Positions 26,553 through 34,955 of a DNA stretch of 64,000 nt are shown here, piece by piece. This DNA is from Oscillospiraceae bacterium. Its GTDB lineage: Bacteria > Bacillota > Clostridia > Oscillospirales > CAG-382. Location: positions 1 to 64,000 of the forward strand of contig SVQU01000002.1 in NCBI GenBank assembly GCA_015065165.1, written 5' to 3'. The translations under genes and the position numbers were made by a program. The notes beneath the pieces were generated by a model, which was not told the DNA's origin, did not search any database, and worked only from the letters and a program-made list of their open reading frames with translations. Position 1 is the first letter of the stretch, and each line of letters begins with the position of its first letter.

Positions 26553-26982
26553 TTTCCAAACACACAGTAAAACCGTGAAGATATCTTCCGCGTTCAAATA
26601 CACAACAGAAAAGAGAAGATTCGCATTTAACGAGTCTTCTCTTTCTTTTTGTCCGTATAAGTGATATGCTGACTACCGTCAGCGTGATATTTTCGCTTCG
26701 CGAAAGTGATATAAAACCTATCGGTTTAGTGATATTCTATTCGCTTTTAACTTGCGAAGCAAATAACACTTGGCTGAAAGCCAAATATCACTGCGTAGCA
26801 ATATAACTCGCCGTATGGGGTCCCCACAAAAGATGCTTTTGTGGGGCAAATAAGGCGAATAGAGTTGGCGCAATATCCGTTAAGGATATCGCGCCATTGC
26901 CGAGAGGGATTTTTTGTTTTTCGGTTGGTGAAAAAAGGTTTTTTCGAGGGAGCCAAAAGGGCGAAAAAGCCGAGAAAAACCC
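26553..26982. repeat. GTGATAT mini-hairpin array, copy 2, and flanks
   Basis: No gene seen. GTGATAT occurs at 26661, 26684, 26706 and 26729 (period 22-23 bp); the intervening 15-16 bp are different perfect hairpins (GCTGAC/GTCAGC, TTTCGC/GCGAAA, AAACC/GGTTT). It then continues in inverted form (ATAACACT at 26763, ATATCAC at 26785, ATATAAC at 26801), followed by a GGGGTCCCCACAAAA hairpin (26818-26847), GGCGAATA and a GGCGCAATATCC/GGATATCGCGCC hairpin (26877-26895). Same plan as positions 1-247. A weak terminator-like inverted repeat at 26611-26652 ends rbsK. Confidence 0.75.
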
Positions 26983-27011
26983 TTGATTTATTGGCGGTGT
27001 TGTATTATAAT
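26983..27011 (+). promoter_or_regulatory. Sigma-A promoter of the helicase gene
   Basis: TTGATT (26983-26988) and TATAAT (27006-27011), spacer 17 bp. Confidence 0.7.
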
Positions 27012-27053
27012 AGTTCTATTAAGGATGTAAAATGAGGGAGGATGTGGAAATTT

Positions 27054-29408
27054 ATGGATTTTCGCAAATTAAAAGGTCAGCTTTTTGATAAATATTTCGG
27101 CTTTTTGAACCCTCGTCAAAGAGAAGCAGTTTACACCACCCAAGGCCCTTTGCTGGTGCTTGCAGGGGCGGGCAGCGGCAAAACCACGGTTATCGTTAAC
27201 CGTATTGCCAATATTTTGCTTTTCGGCTCGGCATACGAAAGCGACATTGTTCCCGATAACGCCGAGGATTTACTTCCCCTTATGAAATCCGCACTGGAAA
27301 AAGGCGACAGAAAAGAAATCGAGGGCGTTTTAAGACAATGCGCCGTTAACCCCGCTTTTCCCTTTAAGGTTTTGTGTATAACCTTTACCAACAAGGCGGC
27401 GAAGGAATTTAAGGCAAGGCTTGAATCGGCGTTAGGTCCCCAAGCAAACGATATTTGGGCGGGCACGTTTCACTCGGTTTGCGTTAGAATTCTTCGCAGA
27501 CATATTGACAATTTGGGTTACGATAACAGCTTTACCATTTACGACACCGACGATTCTAAAAAGCTTATCGTTAACATTCTTAAAGAGCTTGGTATCGCCG
27601 AAAGCGTGATACCTCCGAAAATGGCAATGTCCATTATCTCCCGCGCAAAGGAAAACCAACAGACCGTGGCGGAATTTGCGTTGGATGCGGGAAAAGACCA
27701 TTTTCTTATAAACATAGCGAAGATTTACAGAAACTATCAAGAGCAGTTAAAATCGGCAAACGCTTTGGATTTTGACGATATTATAATGCTTACCAACCGT
27801 CTTTTCGAGGAATATCCCGAGGTTTTGGAGAGATACCAGAATCAGTTTGAATATATTTTGGTGGACGAATATCAGGACACCAACCCCTCTCAAAGCAGGC
27901 TTGTTTCCCTTCTTTCGGGAAGCAAAAAGAACGTTTGCGTGGTTGGGGACGACGACCAATCGATTTATTCCTTCCGCGGGGCTACCGTTGATAACATTCT
28001 TGGGTTCGATTTGGAATACGGCAACGCGAGGGTTATTCGGTTAGAGCAAAACTACCGTTCCACAGGCAACATTCTTAACGCCGCCAACGGAATTATACAA
28101 AACAACCGATCCCGCAAGGGCAAGGAGCTTTGGACAGATTCGGGGGACGGCGAAAAGGTTTATATTAAACGTCTTTTTACCCAGAACGAGGAAGCAAGCT
28201 TTATCTGCGACACAATTCGACAAGAGGTGGAAAAGGGCGCGAAATATTCCGACTTTGCCATTCTTTACCGCGTGAACGCTCTTTCAAGCTCGTTGGAAAC
28301 CGCCTTTGTTAAAAAGAAGATTCCCTACCGTATTTTCGGGGGCATAAGGTTTTACGAGCGCAGAGAGATTAAGGATATTTTGGCATATCTTTCGGTTATT
28401 GCCAACCCCGCCGACAGTATAAGACTTCGCAGGATTATAAACGTACCCAAGCGTTCCATCGGCGACACCACCGTCGAAAAGATTGGTAATATTGCAGACG
28501 AAACCAACGTTTCTATGTTTACGGTTTTGTCAAGCGCTTCGGGATTTAAAGAGCTTTTAAGGGTTGCACCCAAGCTTGAAAAGTTCGGCGCGATGATAAA
28601 CGATTTGCGCGATTACGCAAAGGAAAGCTCGGTTGCGGATTTGGTTTCGAGAGTTATCGAGGTTAGCGGTTACCGACAGATGCTTGCCGAGGAGGATGAC
28701 GGCGACGAACGGGAAGAAAATATTTTAGAGCTTGTTTCTGCCGCCGCCTTGTTTGAGGAAACCGCCGAAACCCCCACCCTTTCGGAATTTTTAAACGAAA
28801 TTTCCTTGGTTAGCGATTTGGACAACTACCAAGAGGATGCCGATTCGGTGGTTTTAATGACCGTACATTCGGCAAAGGGGCTTGAATTCCCCACCGTATT
28901 TATCGCGGGGTTCGAGGAGGGGTTGTTCCCCAGCTCCCAATCCTTCTCCGAGGGCGACAGAGGGTTAGAGGAGGAGCGCAGGTTGGCATACGTTGCCGTT
29001 ACCCGCGCAAAGAAAAGGCTTTATCTTCTTCACACATCATCACGTATGCTTTACGGCAGAACCGAATCCAGACAGATTTCCCGTTTTGCCACCGAAATTC
29101 CCGAAAACGTTTGTGAAAAAACCGTAGTTAAGGACAGCTCGGGACATACGGGTGTGCCCGTAAGCGCATATTCGGCGCGAAACAAGGTTTCGAGAAATTC
29201 TTATTTAGAGAACATACACCAAGCCGCGGCGAAAACCGAAAAGGCAGATTTTATACCCGTTGGCTCTACGGTTGCCCACCCCATTTTCGGCAAGGGGGAA
29301 ATTCTTTCTGCCGAGCCTATGGGCGGCGACGTTTTATACGAAATTGAATTTGCAAACGGAAGTATAAAACGGCTTATGGGTAATTTTGCAAAGCTTAAAA
29401 AATGCTGA
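27054..29408 (+). CDS. pcrA: ATP-dependent DNA helicase UvrD/PcrA
   Basis: A 784-residue SF1A helicase. Motif I (Walker A GAGSGKT), Ia (TFTNKAA), II (VDEYQDTNPSQ), III (VVGDDDQSIYSFRGA), IV (LEQNYRS), V (MTVHSAKGLEFPTVFI) and VI (VAVTRAKKRLYL) are all visible, and the C-terminal PcrA-type tail ends GSIKRLMGNFAKLKK. It unwinds DNA in repair and removes proteins from DNA. A 40-residue acidic insertion follows motif I (SAYESDIVPDNAEDL and onwards). ATG at 27054 is favoured because GGGAGG directly abuts the earlier ATG at 27042. Confidence 0.94.
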   Translation: MDFRKLKGQLFDKYFGFLNPRQREAVYTTQGPLLVLAGAGSGKTTVIVNRIANILLFGSAYESDIVPDNAEDLLPLMKSALEKGDRKEIEGVLRQCAVNPAFPFKVLCITFTNKAAKEFKARLESALGPQANDIWAGTFHSVCVRILRRHIDNLGYDNSFTIYDTDDSKKLIVNILKELGIAESVIPPKMAMSIISRAKENQQTVAEFALDAGKDHFLINIAKIYRNYQEQLKSANALDFDDIIMLTNRLFEEYPEVLERYQNQFEYILVDEYQDTNPSQSRLVSLLSGSKKNVCVVGDDDQSIYSFRGATVDNILGFDLEYGNARVIRLEQNYRSTGNILNAANGIIQNNRSRKGKELWTDSGDGEKVYIKRLFTQNEEASFICDTIRQEVEKGAKYSDFAILYRVNALSSSLETAFVKKKIPYRIFGGIRFYERREIKDILAYLSVIANPADSIRLRRIINVPKRSIGDTTVEKIGNIADETNVSMFTVLSSASGFKELLRVAPKLEKFGAMINDLRDYAKESSVADLVSRVIEVSGYRQMLAEEDDGDEREENILELVSAAALFEETAETPTLSEFLNEISLVSDLDNYQEDADSVVLMTVHSAKGLEFPTVFIAGFEEGLFPSSQSFSEGDRGLEEERRLAYVAVTRAKKRLYLLHTSSRMLYGRTESRQISRFATEIPENVCEKTVVKDSSGHTGVPVSAYSARNKVSRNSYLENIHQAAAKTEKADFIPVGSTVAHPIFGKGEILSAEPMGGDVLYEIEFANGSIKRLMGNFAKLKKC

Positions 29409-29444
29409 TATAAATTTAAGTATTTAATTGGAGGAAAAATAAAT

Positions 29445-30707
29445 ATGGCTGTTATTAAACCTATTAAAGCCCTTGGCTTTACCGAAAAGGCGGGTAAAAT
29501 AGAAACCTGCGTTTGCCCCCCTTACGACATTATCTCTGCGGACGAAAGAGCCGCGCTTATCGCAAGAAACGAATTTAACCTTGTTCGCTTGGAGCTTCCC
29601 GAGGGAGAGGACAAATATAAGCAGGCAGGCGTTATTTTAAACGATTGGATTAACAAGGGTATTCTTAAAAGAGACGAAGCAGAAGGCATTTTCGTTTACC
29701 GCGAGGAATTTAACGTGGAAAACGTTGATTATTGCCTTACGGGTATCGTTTGCAAGGTTAAGCTTTGCGAATTTTCCGAAAAGGTGGTTCTTCCCCACGA
29801 GGAAACCCTTACAAAGGCGAAAACCGACAGATTTAACCTTATGTGCAACACCGGTTGCAACTTCTCGTCTATCTATTCTCTTTACAATGACGAAAGCGGT
29901 GTTATCGCCGAGGTTATCGCAAAGAAGGTGAACGAAGCGCCCATACATAAATTCACCGACGAAGAAGAAGTTACCCACACCCTTTGGAAGATTGATTGCC
30001 AAGAGGGTATTTCCAAAATCGTTAACGCTCTTGCCGACAAACAGTTGTTTATCGCAGACGGCCACCACAGATATGAAACCGCCCTTAACTTTAAAAAGCA
30101 TTGCTATGAAAGCGGAGTTATGCCCGAGGGTATCGACGTTGACCACGTTATGATGACCTTGGTGGATATGGACGACAAGGGCTTGGTTGTATTCCCCACC
30201 CACCGTCTTATCGTTGACAAGGCAGTTTGCAAAAAGGACATCGCCGAAAAATGCGCCGACGATTTCAACACAAGCATTAAACCCCTTTCCGACCTTAAGG
30301 ATGCACTTAAAGCGGGCGAAAACGGCAAAACCTTTGCTCTTTACACCGGCGGTGAGGATTTCCTTCTTATGGAATTCAAGCCCGAAAAGGCAAGAATTAT
30401 CGATAACCGCAGCGAGGCTTACAGCGACCTTGACGTAAGCGTGCTTCACTCGATGGTTTTGGAAAACGCATTGGGTATCGACAAGGAAAATATGGCAAAT
30501 CAGGTTAACCTTCGTTACACCCGTTCTATGGACGAGGCTATCCAATCGGTTAAGGACGGCAAAGCCACCGCGGCGTTCCTTATTAACGCAACCAAGGTTT
30601 CCCAGATTAAAGCCGTTGCATTGGCGGGCGACAAGATGCCCCAGAAGAGCACATATTTCTATCCCAAGCTTAAAACCGGTTTGGTTATGAACGTTTTGAA
30701 GAAATAA
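29445..30707 (+). CDS. DUF1015 family protein
   Basis: A 420-residue protein matching the DUF1015 family from the start (PCPPYDIIS-like CVCPPYDIIS, then LPEGED) through the IADGHHRYETALNF block and MTLVDMDDKGLVVFPTHRLI. The family is widespread and of unknown biochemical function; in several lineages it is tied to serine-phosphate metabolism (SerK-type kinases), but I cannot show that here. A good GGAGG precedes the ATG, 36 bp after pcrA. Confidence 0.88.
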   Translation: MAVIKPIKALGFTEKAGKIETCVCPPYDIISADERAALIARNEFNLVRLELPEGEDKYKQAGVILNDWINKGILKRDEAEGIFVYREEFNVENVDYCLTGIVCKVKLCEFSEKVVLPHEETLTKAKTDRFNLMCNTGCNFSSIYSLYNDESGVIAEVIAKKVNEAPIHKFTDEEEVTHTLWKIDCQEGISKIVNALADKQLFIADGHHRYETALNFKKHCYESGVMPEGIDVDHVMMTLVDMDDKGLVVFPTHRLIVDKAVCKKDIAEKCADDFNTSIKPLSDLKDALKAGENGKTFALYTGGEDFLLMEFKPEKARIIDNRSEAYSDLDVSVLHSMVLENALGIDKENMANQVNLRYTRSMDEAIQSVKDGKATAAFLINATKVSQIKAVALAGDKMPQKSTYFYPKLKTGLVMNVLKK

Positions 30708-30719
30708 TGCTCTGAGATT

Positions 30720-31352
30720 TTGGAAAATAAATTACCAAAACGGAAAAATACGCGTTTAAAGGATTTTGATTATAACACCGAGGGTGTGTATTTTATAACG
30801 ATATGCACGCAGGATAGAAGAAATATTCTTTCCCGTGTCATTACCCCTCAAAATCCAAAAAACGTAGGGGTCGGCGTCCCCGACGACCCGCAAAAAGACA
30901 ATCACGTTTATCTAAACGCCACGGTAGAATTGTTACCAAAAGGAATAATTGCGGATAAATACATAAACCAATTGGATGCATTTTACAACGATATGTCCGT
31001 AGAAAATTACGTTATAATGCCAAATCACGTTCATTTGTTGTTGTGGGTGAAATCGGAGGGTAACGGAAACGGAACGTCGAGGACGCCGTTCCCTACAATA
31101 CAAAATTCGGGGATGAACTCGGAGAGGGGCGGAACGTCGAGGACGCCGTTCCCTACAATACAAAATTCGAAGGTTTCTCGTTTTGTTTCAACCTTTAAAC
31201 GATTTTGCGATAAAGAATACGGGCGAAATATTTGGCAAAAATCCTTTTACGACCACGTGATACGAAACCAAGAGGACTACGAAAAGCATATCGATTATAT
31301 ATGCAACAACCCCGTTTGTTGGGAATTTGACAAATTATATTCGGATGAATGA
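30720..31352 (+). CDS. REP-associated tyrosine transposase (RAYT, Y1/HUH family)
   Basis: A 210-residue single-strand transposase of the IS200-like Y1 family. It has the N-terminal RLKDFDYNTEGVYFITICTQ block, the HUH metal site HVH (103-105) in MPNHVHLLLWV, and the C-terminal IWQKSFYDHVIRN and YICNNP blocks containing the candidate nucleophile Tyr. RAYTs act on REP hairpins rather than carrying their own IS ends. Three REP-like sequences lie inside the ORF and are translated in frame: one at residues about 48-59 and two copies of GTSRTPFPTIQNS (118-130, 138-150) exactly between the HUH site and the Tyr helix. The start is TTG at 30720 with a weak ribosome-binding site, so the start is uncertain. 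It sits 12 bp after the DUF1015 gene. Confidence 0.88.
   Translation: MENKLPKRKNTRLKDFDYNTEGVYFITICTQDRRNILSRVITPQNPKNVGVGVPDDPQKDNHVYLNATVELLPKGIIADKYINQLDAFYNDMSVENYVIMPNHVHLLLWVKSEGNGNGTSRTPFPTIQNSGMNSERGGTSRTPFPTIQNSKVSRFVSTFKRFCDKEYGRNIWQKSFYDHVIRNQEDYEKHIDYICNNPVCWEFDKLYSDE
30864..30895 (+). repeat. REP-like hairpin inside the RAYT gene
   Basis: GTAGGGGTCGGCGTCC followed by its partner arm; the same sequence recurs intergenically at 58478 and, inverted, at 17055. Confidence 0.8.
31071..31109 (+). repeat. REP-like hairpin inside the RAYT gene, tandem copy 1
   Basis: GGAACGTCGAGGACGCC followed by GTTCCCTAC and then ACAAAATTC. Identical to the copy 60 bp downstream. Confidence 0.85.
31131..31169 (+). 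repeat. REP-like hairpin inside the RAYT gene, tandem copy 2
   Basis: A perfect repeat of 31071-31109; the core is also present at 58295 and 61884. Confidence 0.85.
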
Positions 31353-31519
31353 TTTTGCTGCCGCGGTGTTTCGACGCAAAGGTGAAAAATCTCGCGGGTG
31401 CGAAATTTATCAAAATACAACCACTACACACCACTAAAGTAAAAAACGCGGAGAGAGGATAACAAATTTGTTAAATCAAAACTTCGCGAGAATAAAAAAG
31501 GAGAAATCCCAAAAAAGCT

Positions 31520-34141
31520 ATGAAAGAATTGGAAAAGAAATATAACCCCGCCGATTTTGAAGAACGGCTTTATACCGAATGGGAAACCAAGGGCTATTTC
31601 CAGCCCTCGGGCAACAAGGATGCGGAAGCATTCTCTATCGTTATGCCCCCTCCCAACATCACAGGTCAGCTTCATATGGGCCACGCATTGGACAACACGC
31701 TTCAGGATATTCTTGTTAGATACAAGAGAATGTGCGGTTGCGACACCCTTTGGCTTCCCGGTACAGACCACGCTTCTATCGCTACTGAAGCAAAAATCGT
31801 TGAAGCTATGCGCAAGGAAGGCATATCCAAAGAGGATTTGGGCAGAGAAGGATTTTTGGAGCGCGCTTGGGATTGGAACAACACCTATGGCAACCGCATT
31901 TGCGAACAGCTTAAAAAGTTAGGCTCCTCCTGCGATTGGTCCAGAAAGAGATTTACCCTTGACGATGGCTGTTCCGAAGCGGTTAAAGAGGTTTTCGTTA
32001 AGCTTTATAACGACGGACTAATTTACAGAGGCACAAGAATTATAAACTGGTGCCCTCACTGCAAGACCTCTATTTCCGACGCTGAGGTTGAATATAAGGA
32101 TATGGACGGCAACTTCTGGCACATCCGTTATCCCGTTAAGGACAGCGACGAATTTGTTTACCTTGCCACCACCAGACCCGAAACCCTGCTTGGCGACACC
32201 GCTGTTGCGGTTAACCCCAAGGACGAAAGATATGCGCATCTTATCGGCAAAACCCTTATTCTTCCCCTTGTGGGCAGAGAAATTCCCGTTGTTGCCGACG
32301 AATACGTTGAAATGGATTTCGGTACGGGTTGTGTTAAGATTACCCCCGCCCACGACCCCAACGACTTCGAGGTTGGTATGCGCCACGACCTTCCCTTGGA
32401 AAATATGCTTACCGACGACGCGAAGGTTACCGAAAACTACCCCAAATATGCGGGTATGGACAGATACGAAGCAAGAAAGGCTATTGTTAAGGACCTTGAA
32501 GAAGGCGGTTTCTTAGTTCGTATTGAGCCCATTAAGCACAACGTTGGTACCTGCTACCGTTGCGGTACCGTTATCGAGCCCAGAGCTTCGCTTCAGTGGT
32601 TCGTTTCGATGAAGCCTCTTGCTGTTCCCGCTATTGACGCGGTTAAAACCGGCGAAATCCGTTTTATCCCCGACAGATTCTCCAAGAACTACCTCCACTG
32701 GATGGAAAACATCCGCGATTGGTGTATTTCCCGTCAGCTTTGGTGGGGCCACAGAATTCCCGCTTTCTATTGCGACGATTGCGGTGAATTGGTTGTTACC
32801 AAAGACGAAAGCGCGGTTTGTCCCAAGTGCGGCAAGGCTATGCGCCAAGACCCCGACACCCTGGACACCTGGTTCTCCAGCGCACTTTGGCCCTTCTCCA
32901 CAATGGGTTGGCCCAACGTTGATGCCGAGGACCTCAAGCGTTACTACCCCACCAACACTCTCGTTACGGGTTATGACATTATAACCTTCTGGGTTTCCAG
33001 AATGATTTTCTCGGGCTATGCTCACACCGACAAAAAGCCCTTCACCGACGTATTCATTCACGGTCTTGTGCGCGACGCGTTGGGCAGAAAGATGTCCAAA
33101 TCCTTGGGCAACGGTATTGACCCCCTTGAGGTTATCAAGACCTACGGCGCGGATGCGTTGCGCTTTACCCTTGCAACGGGTAACAGCCCCGGAAACGATA
33201 TGCGTATTTCCGACGAACGTTTTGAGGCTTCGAGAAACTTCGCAAACAAGATTTGGAACGCCGCAAGATTCGTTATGATGAATCTCGACCGCGATTTTGA
33301 TACCGACAGCATCAACACCGCAAACCTTGCCGAGGAGGACAAATGGGTTATTTCCCTCTACAACCGTCTTGTAGGCGAAGTTAGGGACAACCTTGAAAAA
33401 TACGAGCTTGGCATGGCTGTTTCCAAGCTTTACGATTTTATTTGGGACATCTTCTGCGATTGGTATATCGAGCTTGTTAAGCCCAGACTTGCCGAAAAGG
33501 AAACCGAAACAAACCTTGCGGCTCAGGCTACACTTACCTATGTTCTTTCCAACACCTTAAAGCTTTTGCATCCCTTTATGCCCTTTATCACCGAGGAAAT
33601 TTGGCTTTCTCTTCCCCACAAGGGCGAAAGCATTATGGTTTCGGATTATCCCAACGTTAAACCCGAGCTTGACTTCCCCGAAGCGGAAAGAAATATGGAA
33701 ATTATGCTTTCTGCTATCCGCGCTATCCGTAACAGACGCGCAGAAATGAACGTTCCCCCCAAGAGAACGGCAAAGGTTATTATCGTTACCGCAGAACCCA
33801 GCCTTTTTGCGGACAAGGAGCCTTATTTCAAACGTCTTGCTTCGGCTTCCGAGATTGTTGTTACCGATAAGTGCGACGATGAAGGCACCGTTCGTATCGT
33901 TACCGATGCTTGCGAAATCTTCCTCCCCTTGGCGGATATTGTAGACACCGATGCCGAAAGACAGCGCCTTACCAAGGAGCTTCAGACGGTTGAAAGCGAA
34001 ATTAAGCGCGCAGAGGGCAAGCTTTCTAACGCAGAATTCGTTGCGAAGGCGCCCGAAAAGCTTGTTAACGCCGAAAAGGAAAAGCTAGAGAAGTTTAAAG
34101 CTCTTGCCGAAAAGCTTAAGGCTTCTATTGCTTCTCTTTAA
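31520..34141 (+). CDS. valS: Valyl-tRNA synthetase
   Basis: An 873-residue class I synthetase. The HIGH motif is HMGHALDN in [17 protein letters not shown]; the KMSKS motif is [10 protein letters not shown]. The editing domain contains [17 protein letters not shown], a zinc-type Cys set lies at CYRCG and CPKCG, and the C-terminal coiled coil ([17 protein letters not shown]-like) is typical of ValRS. It charges tRNA-Val and edits threonyl errors. AAAAGGAG lies rather far (about 15 nt) before the ATG. I see no clear T-box in the 167-bp leader. Confidence 0.96.
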   Translation: MKELEKKYNPADFEERLYTEWETKGYFQPSGNKDAEAFSIVMPPPNITGQLHMGHALDNTLQDILVRYKRMCGCDTLWLPGTDHASIATEAKIVEAMRKEGISKEDLGREGFLERAWDWNNTYGNRICEQLKKLGSSCDWSRKRFTLDDGCSEAVKEVFVKLYNDGLIYRGTRIINWCPHCKTSISDAEVEYKDMDGNFWHIRYPVKDSDEFVYLATTRPETLLGDTAVAVNPKDERYAHLIGKTLILPLVGREIPVVADEYVEMDFGTGCVKITPAHDPNDFEVGMRHDLPLENMLTDDAKVTENYPKYAGMDRYEARKAIVKDLEEGGFLVRIEPIKHNVGTCYRCGTVIEPRASLQWFVSMKPLAVPAIDAVKTGEIRFIPDRFSKNYLHWMENIRDWCISRQLWWGHRIPAFYCDDCGELVVTKDESAVCPKCGKAMRQDPDTLDTWFSSALWPFSTMGWPNVDAEDLKRYYPTNTLVTGYDIITFWVSRMIFSGYAHTDKKPFTDVFIHGLVRDALGRKMSKSLGNGIDPLEVIKTYGADALRFTLATGNSPGNDMRISDERFEASRNFANKIWNAARFVMMNLDRDFDTDSINTANLAEEDKWVISLYNRLVGEVRDNLEKYELGMAVSKLYDFIWDIFCDWYIELVKPRLAEKETETNLAAQATLTYVLSNTLKLLHPFMPFITEEIWLSLPHKGESIMVSDYPNVKPELDFPEAERNMEIMLSAIRAIRNRRAEMNVPPKRTAKVIIVTAEPSLFADKEPYFKRLASASEIVVTDKCDDEGTVRIVTDACEIFLPLADIVDTDAERQRLTKELQTVESEIKRAEGKLSNAEFVAKAPEKLVNAEKEKLEKFKALAEKLKASIASL

Positions 34142-34160
34142 GATTACACGTTTATAGCAC

Positions 34161-34190
34161 AAAACACCGCAGACCTCTGCGGTGTTTTTG
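34161..34190 (+). terminator. Terminator after valS
   Basis: AACACCGCAGA/TCTGCGGTGTT stem followed by TTTGTTTT. Confidence 0.85.
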
Positions 34191-34320
34191 TTTTATGGTG
34201 ATGAAGTTGTTTATAGGGGGATTTTTGAAAAAATCCCCCTATAACCCCAAAAACTTTTACCTCCAAAAACTCCGTTTTTGGAAATCAATACATAACAAAG
34301 GATGTCAAGACAGTTTTTAT

Positions 34321-34347
34321 CGTAGGGCGGGGGTTCTACTCCCGCCG
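34321..34347 (+). repeat. REP-like hairpin, GTAG foot
   Basis: GTAGGGCGGGGGTTC followed by TACTCCCGCC. Near-identical copies at 34463 and 62156. Confidence 0.75.
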
Positions 34348-34405
34348 TTGTTTGTAACGCGATGTACTTTAAGTTGTATTTGTTTTCTATTCCCCGCGAC
34401 TTTTT

Positions 34406-34433
34406 GCGGGACGTCGAGGACGCCATCCCCTAC
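34406..34433 (-). repeat. REP-like hairpin, GTAG foot
   Basis: Inverted copy of the GTAGGGAACGGCGTCC class with base changes (GCGGGACGTCGAGGACGCC on plus). Confidence 0.7.
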
Positions 34434-34462
34434 TATAAAAACGTGTAGGCGGTTTTTATTGC

Positions 34463-34489
34463 CGTAGGGCGGGGGTTCTACTCCCGCCG
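34463..34489 (+). repeat. REP-like hairpin, GTAG foot
   Basis: Second copy of the GTAGGGCGGGGG class, only 5 bp before the next REP. Confidence 0.75.
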
Positions 34490-34494
34490 TTTTT

Positions 34495-34565
34495 GCGGGA
34501 CGTCAAGGAAGTGGGGTTCCCTGAAAATGCTTGCATTTTTAGGGTTAAAACGCCGTCCCCTACAA
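34495..34565 (-). repeat. REP with nested hairpin module
   Basis: REP arms GCGGGACGTC and CGCCGTCCCCTAC are separated by GGGGTTCCCTGAAAATGC/GCATTTTTAGGGTTAA instead of the usual 2-4 bp loop. Same arrangement at 58163 and 62078. Confidence 0.75.
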
Positions 34566-34705
34566 TATTAAAACCGTTGCAATATACAAAAAACGTTGCA
34601 TATTTCTAACCGTCCGCGGGAAAGAGGCAACAATAATGAACCGAACCCGCATCGCGACAACAAAATAAACCGAAACCACATCGCGACAACAAAATAAACA
34701 CGTTT

Positions 34706-34729
34706 GTAGGGGCGATTCACGAATCGCCC
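34706..34729 (+). repeat. REP-like hairpin, GTAG foot
   Basis: GTAGGGGCGATTC followed by ACGAATCGCCC. Identical copy at 56956 and an inverted near copy at 61962. Confidence 0.75.
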
Positions 34730-34893
34730 GTTATGTCCGCGGGAATCCGAGGGGAATAACCGTTCGCGCGCCGATAAATAGCAAATTCGAACGAACCCGC
34801 ATCGCGACAACAAAATGAACAACGTTATTCAAACTGTCCGCGGGAAAGAGGCAACAATTTTGAACGAACCCGCATCGCGACAACAAAAGAGAA

Positions 34894-34926
34894 AAAAAGG
34901 ACAGAGATTCTTCTCTGTCCTTTTTA
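34894..34926 (-). terminator. Terminator of the giant gene
   Basis: AAAAGGACAGAGA/TCTCTGTCCTTTT stem with A/T tracts on both sides, 30 bp after the last in-frame stop at 34956. Confidence 0.75.
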
Positions 34927-34955
34927 TTTAATCACTTGTGATGATTATAACGGGT

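Larger units (their letters stand above)
34191..34893. repeat. Dense intergenic repeat field
   Basis: No gene seen. It holds a compound hairpin element (about 34206-34290), GTAG-footed REP-like hairpins at 34321-34347, 34406-34433 (inverted), 34463-34489 and 34706-34729, and a REP at 34495-34565 whose loop is occupied by a nested hairpin module. Four imperfect copies of CGCATCGCGACAACAAAA with flanking CCGCGGGAAAGAGGCAACAA lie between 34610 and 34890. Short open frames here are translations of repeats. Confidence 0.8.

Noticed and set aside
30720-31352. A complete insertion sequence around the transposase.
   Set aside because: No flanking terminal inverted repeats or target duplication; the gene is a domesticated-type RAYT sitting directly behind the DUF1015 gene.
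31353-31519. T-box leader before valS.
   Set aside because: I could not find the conserved T-box sequence (AGGGTGG.ACCGCG) in this orientation, only a loosely similar GC-rich stretch.
34195-34822. Open frames of 80-90 codons on both strands in the repeat field, including a GTSRTP-like peptide.
   Set aside because: They are translations of REP and compound repeats with no ribosome-binding site and no homology-like content beyond the repeats.
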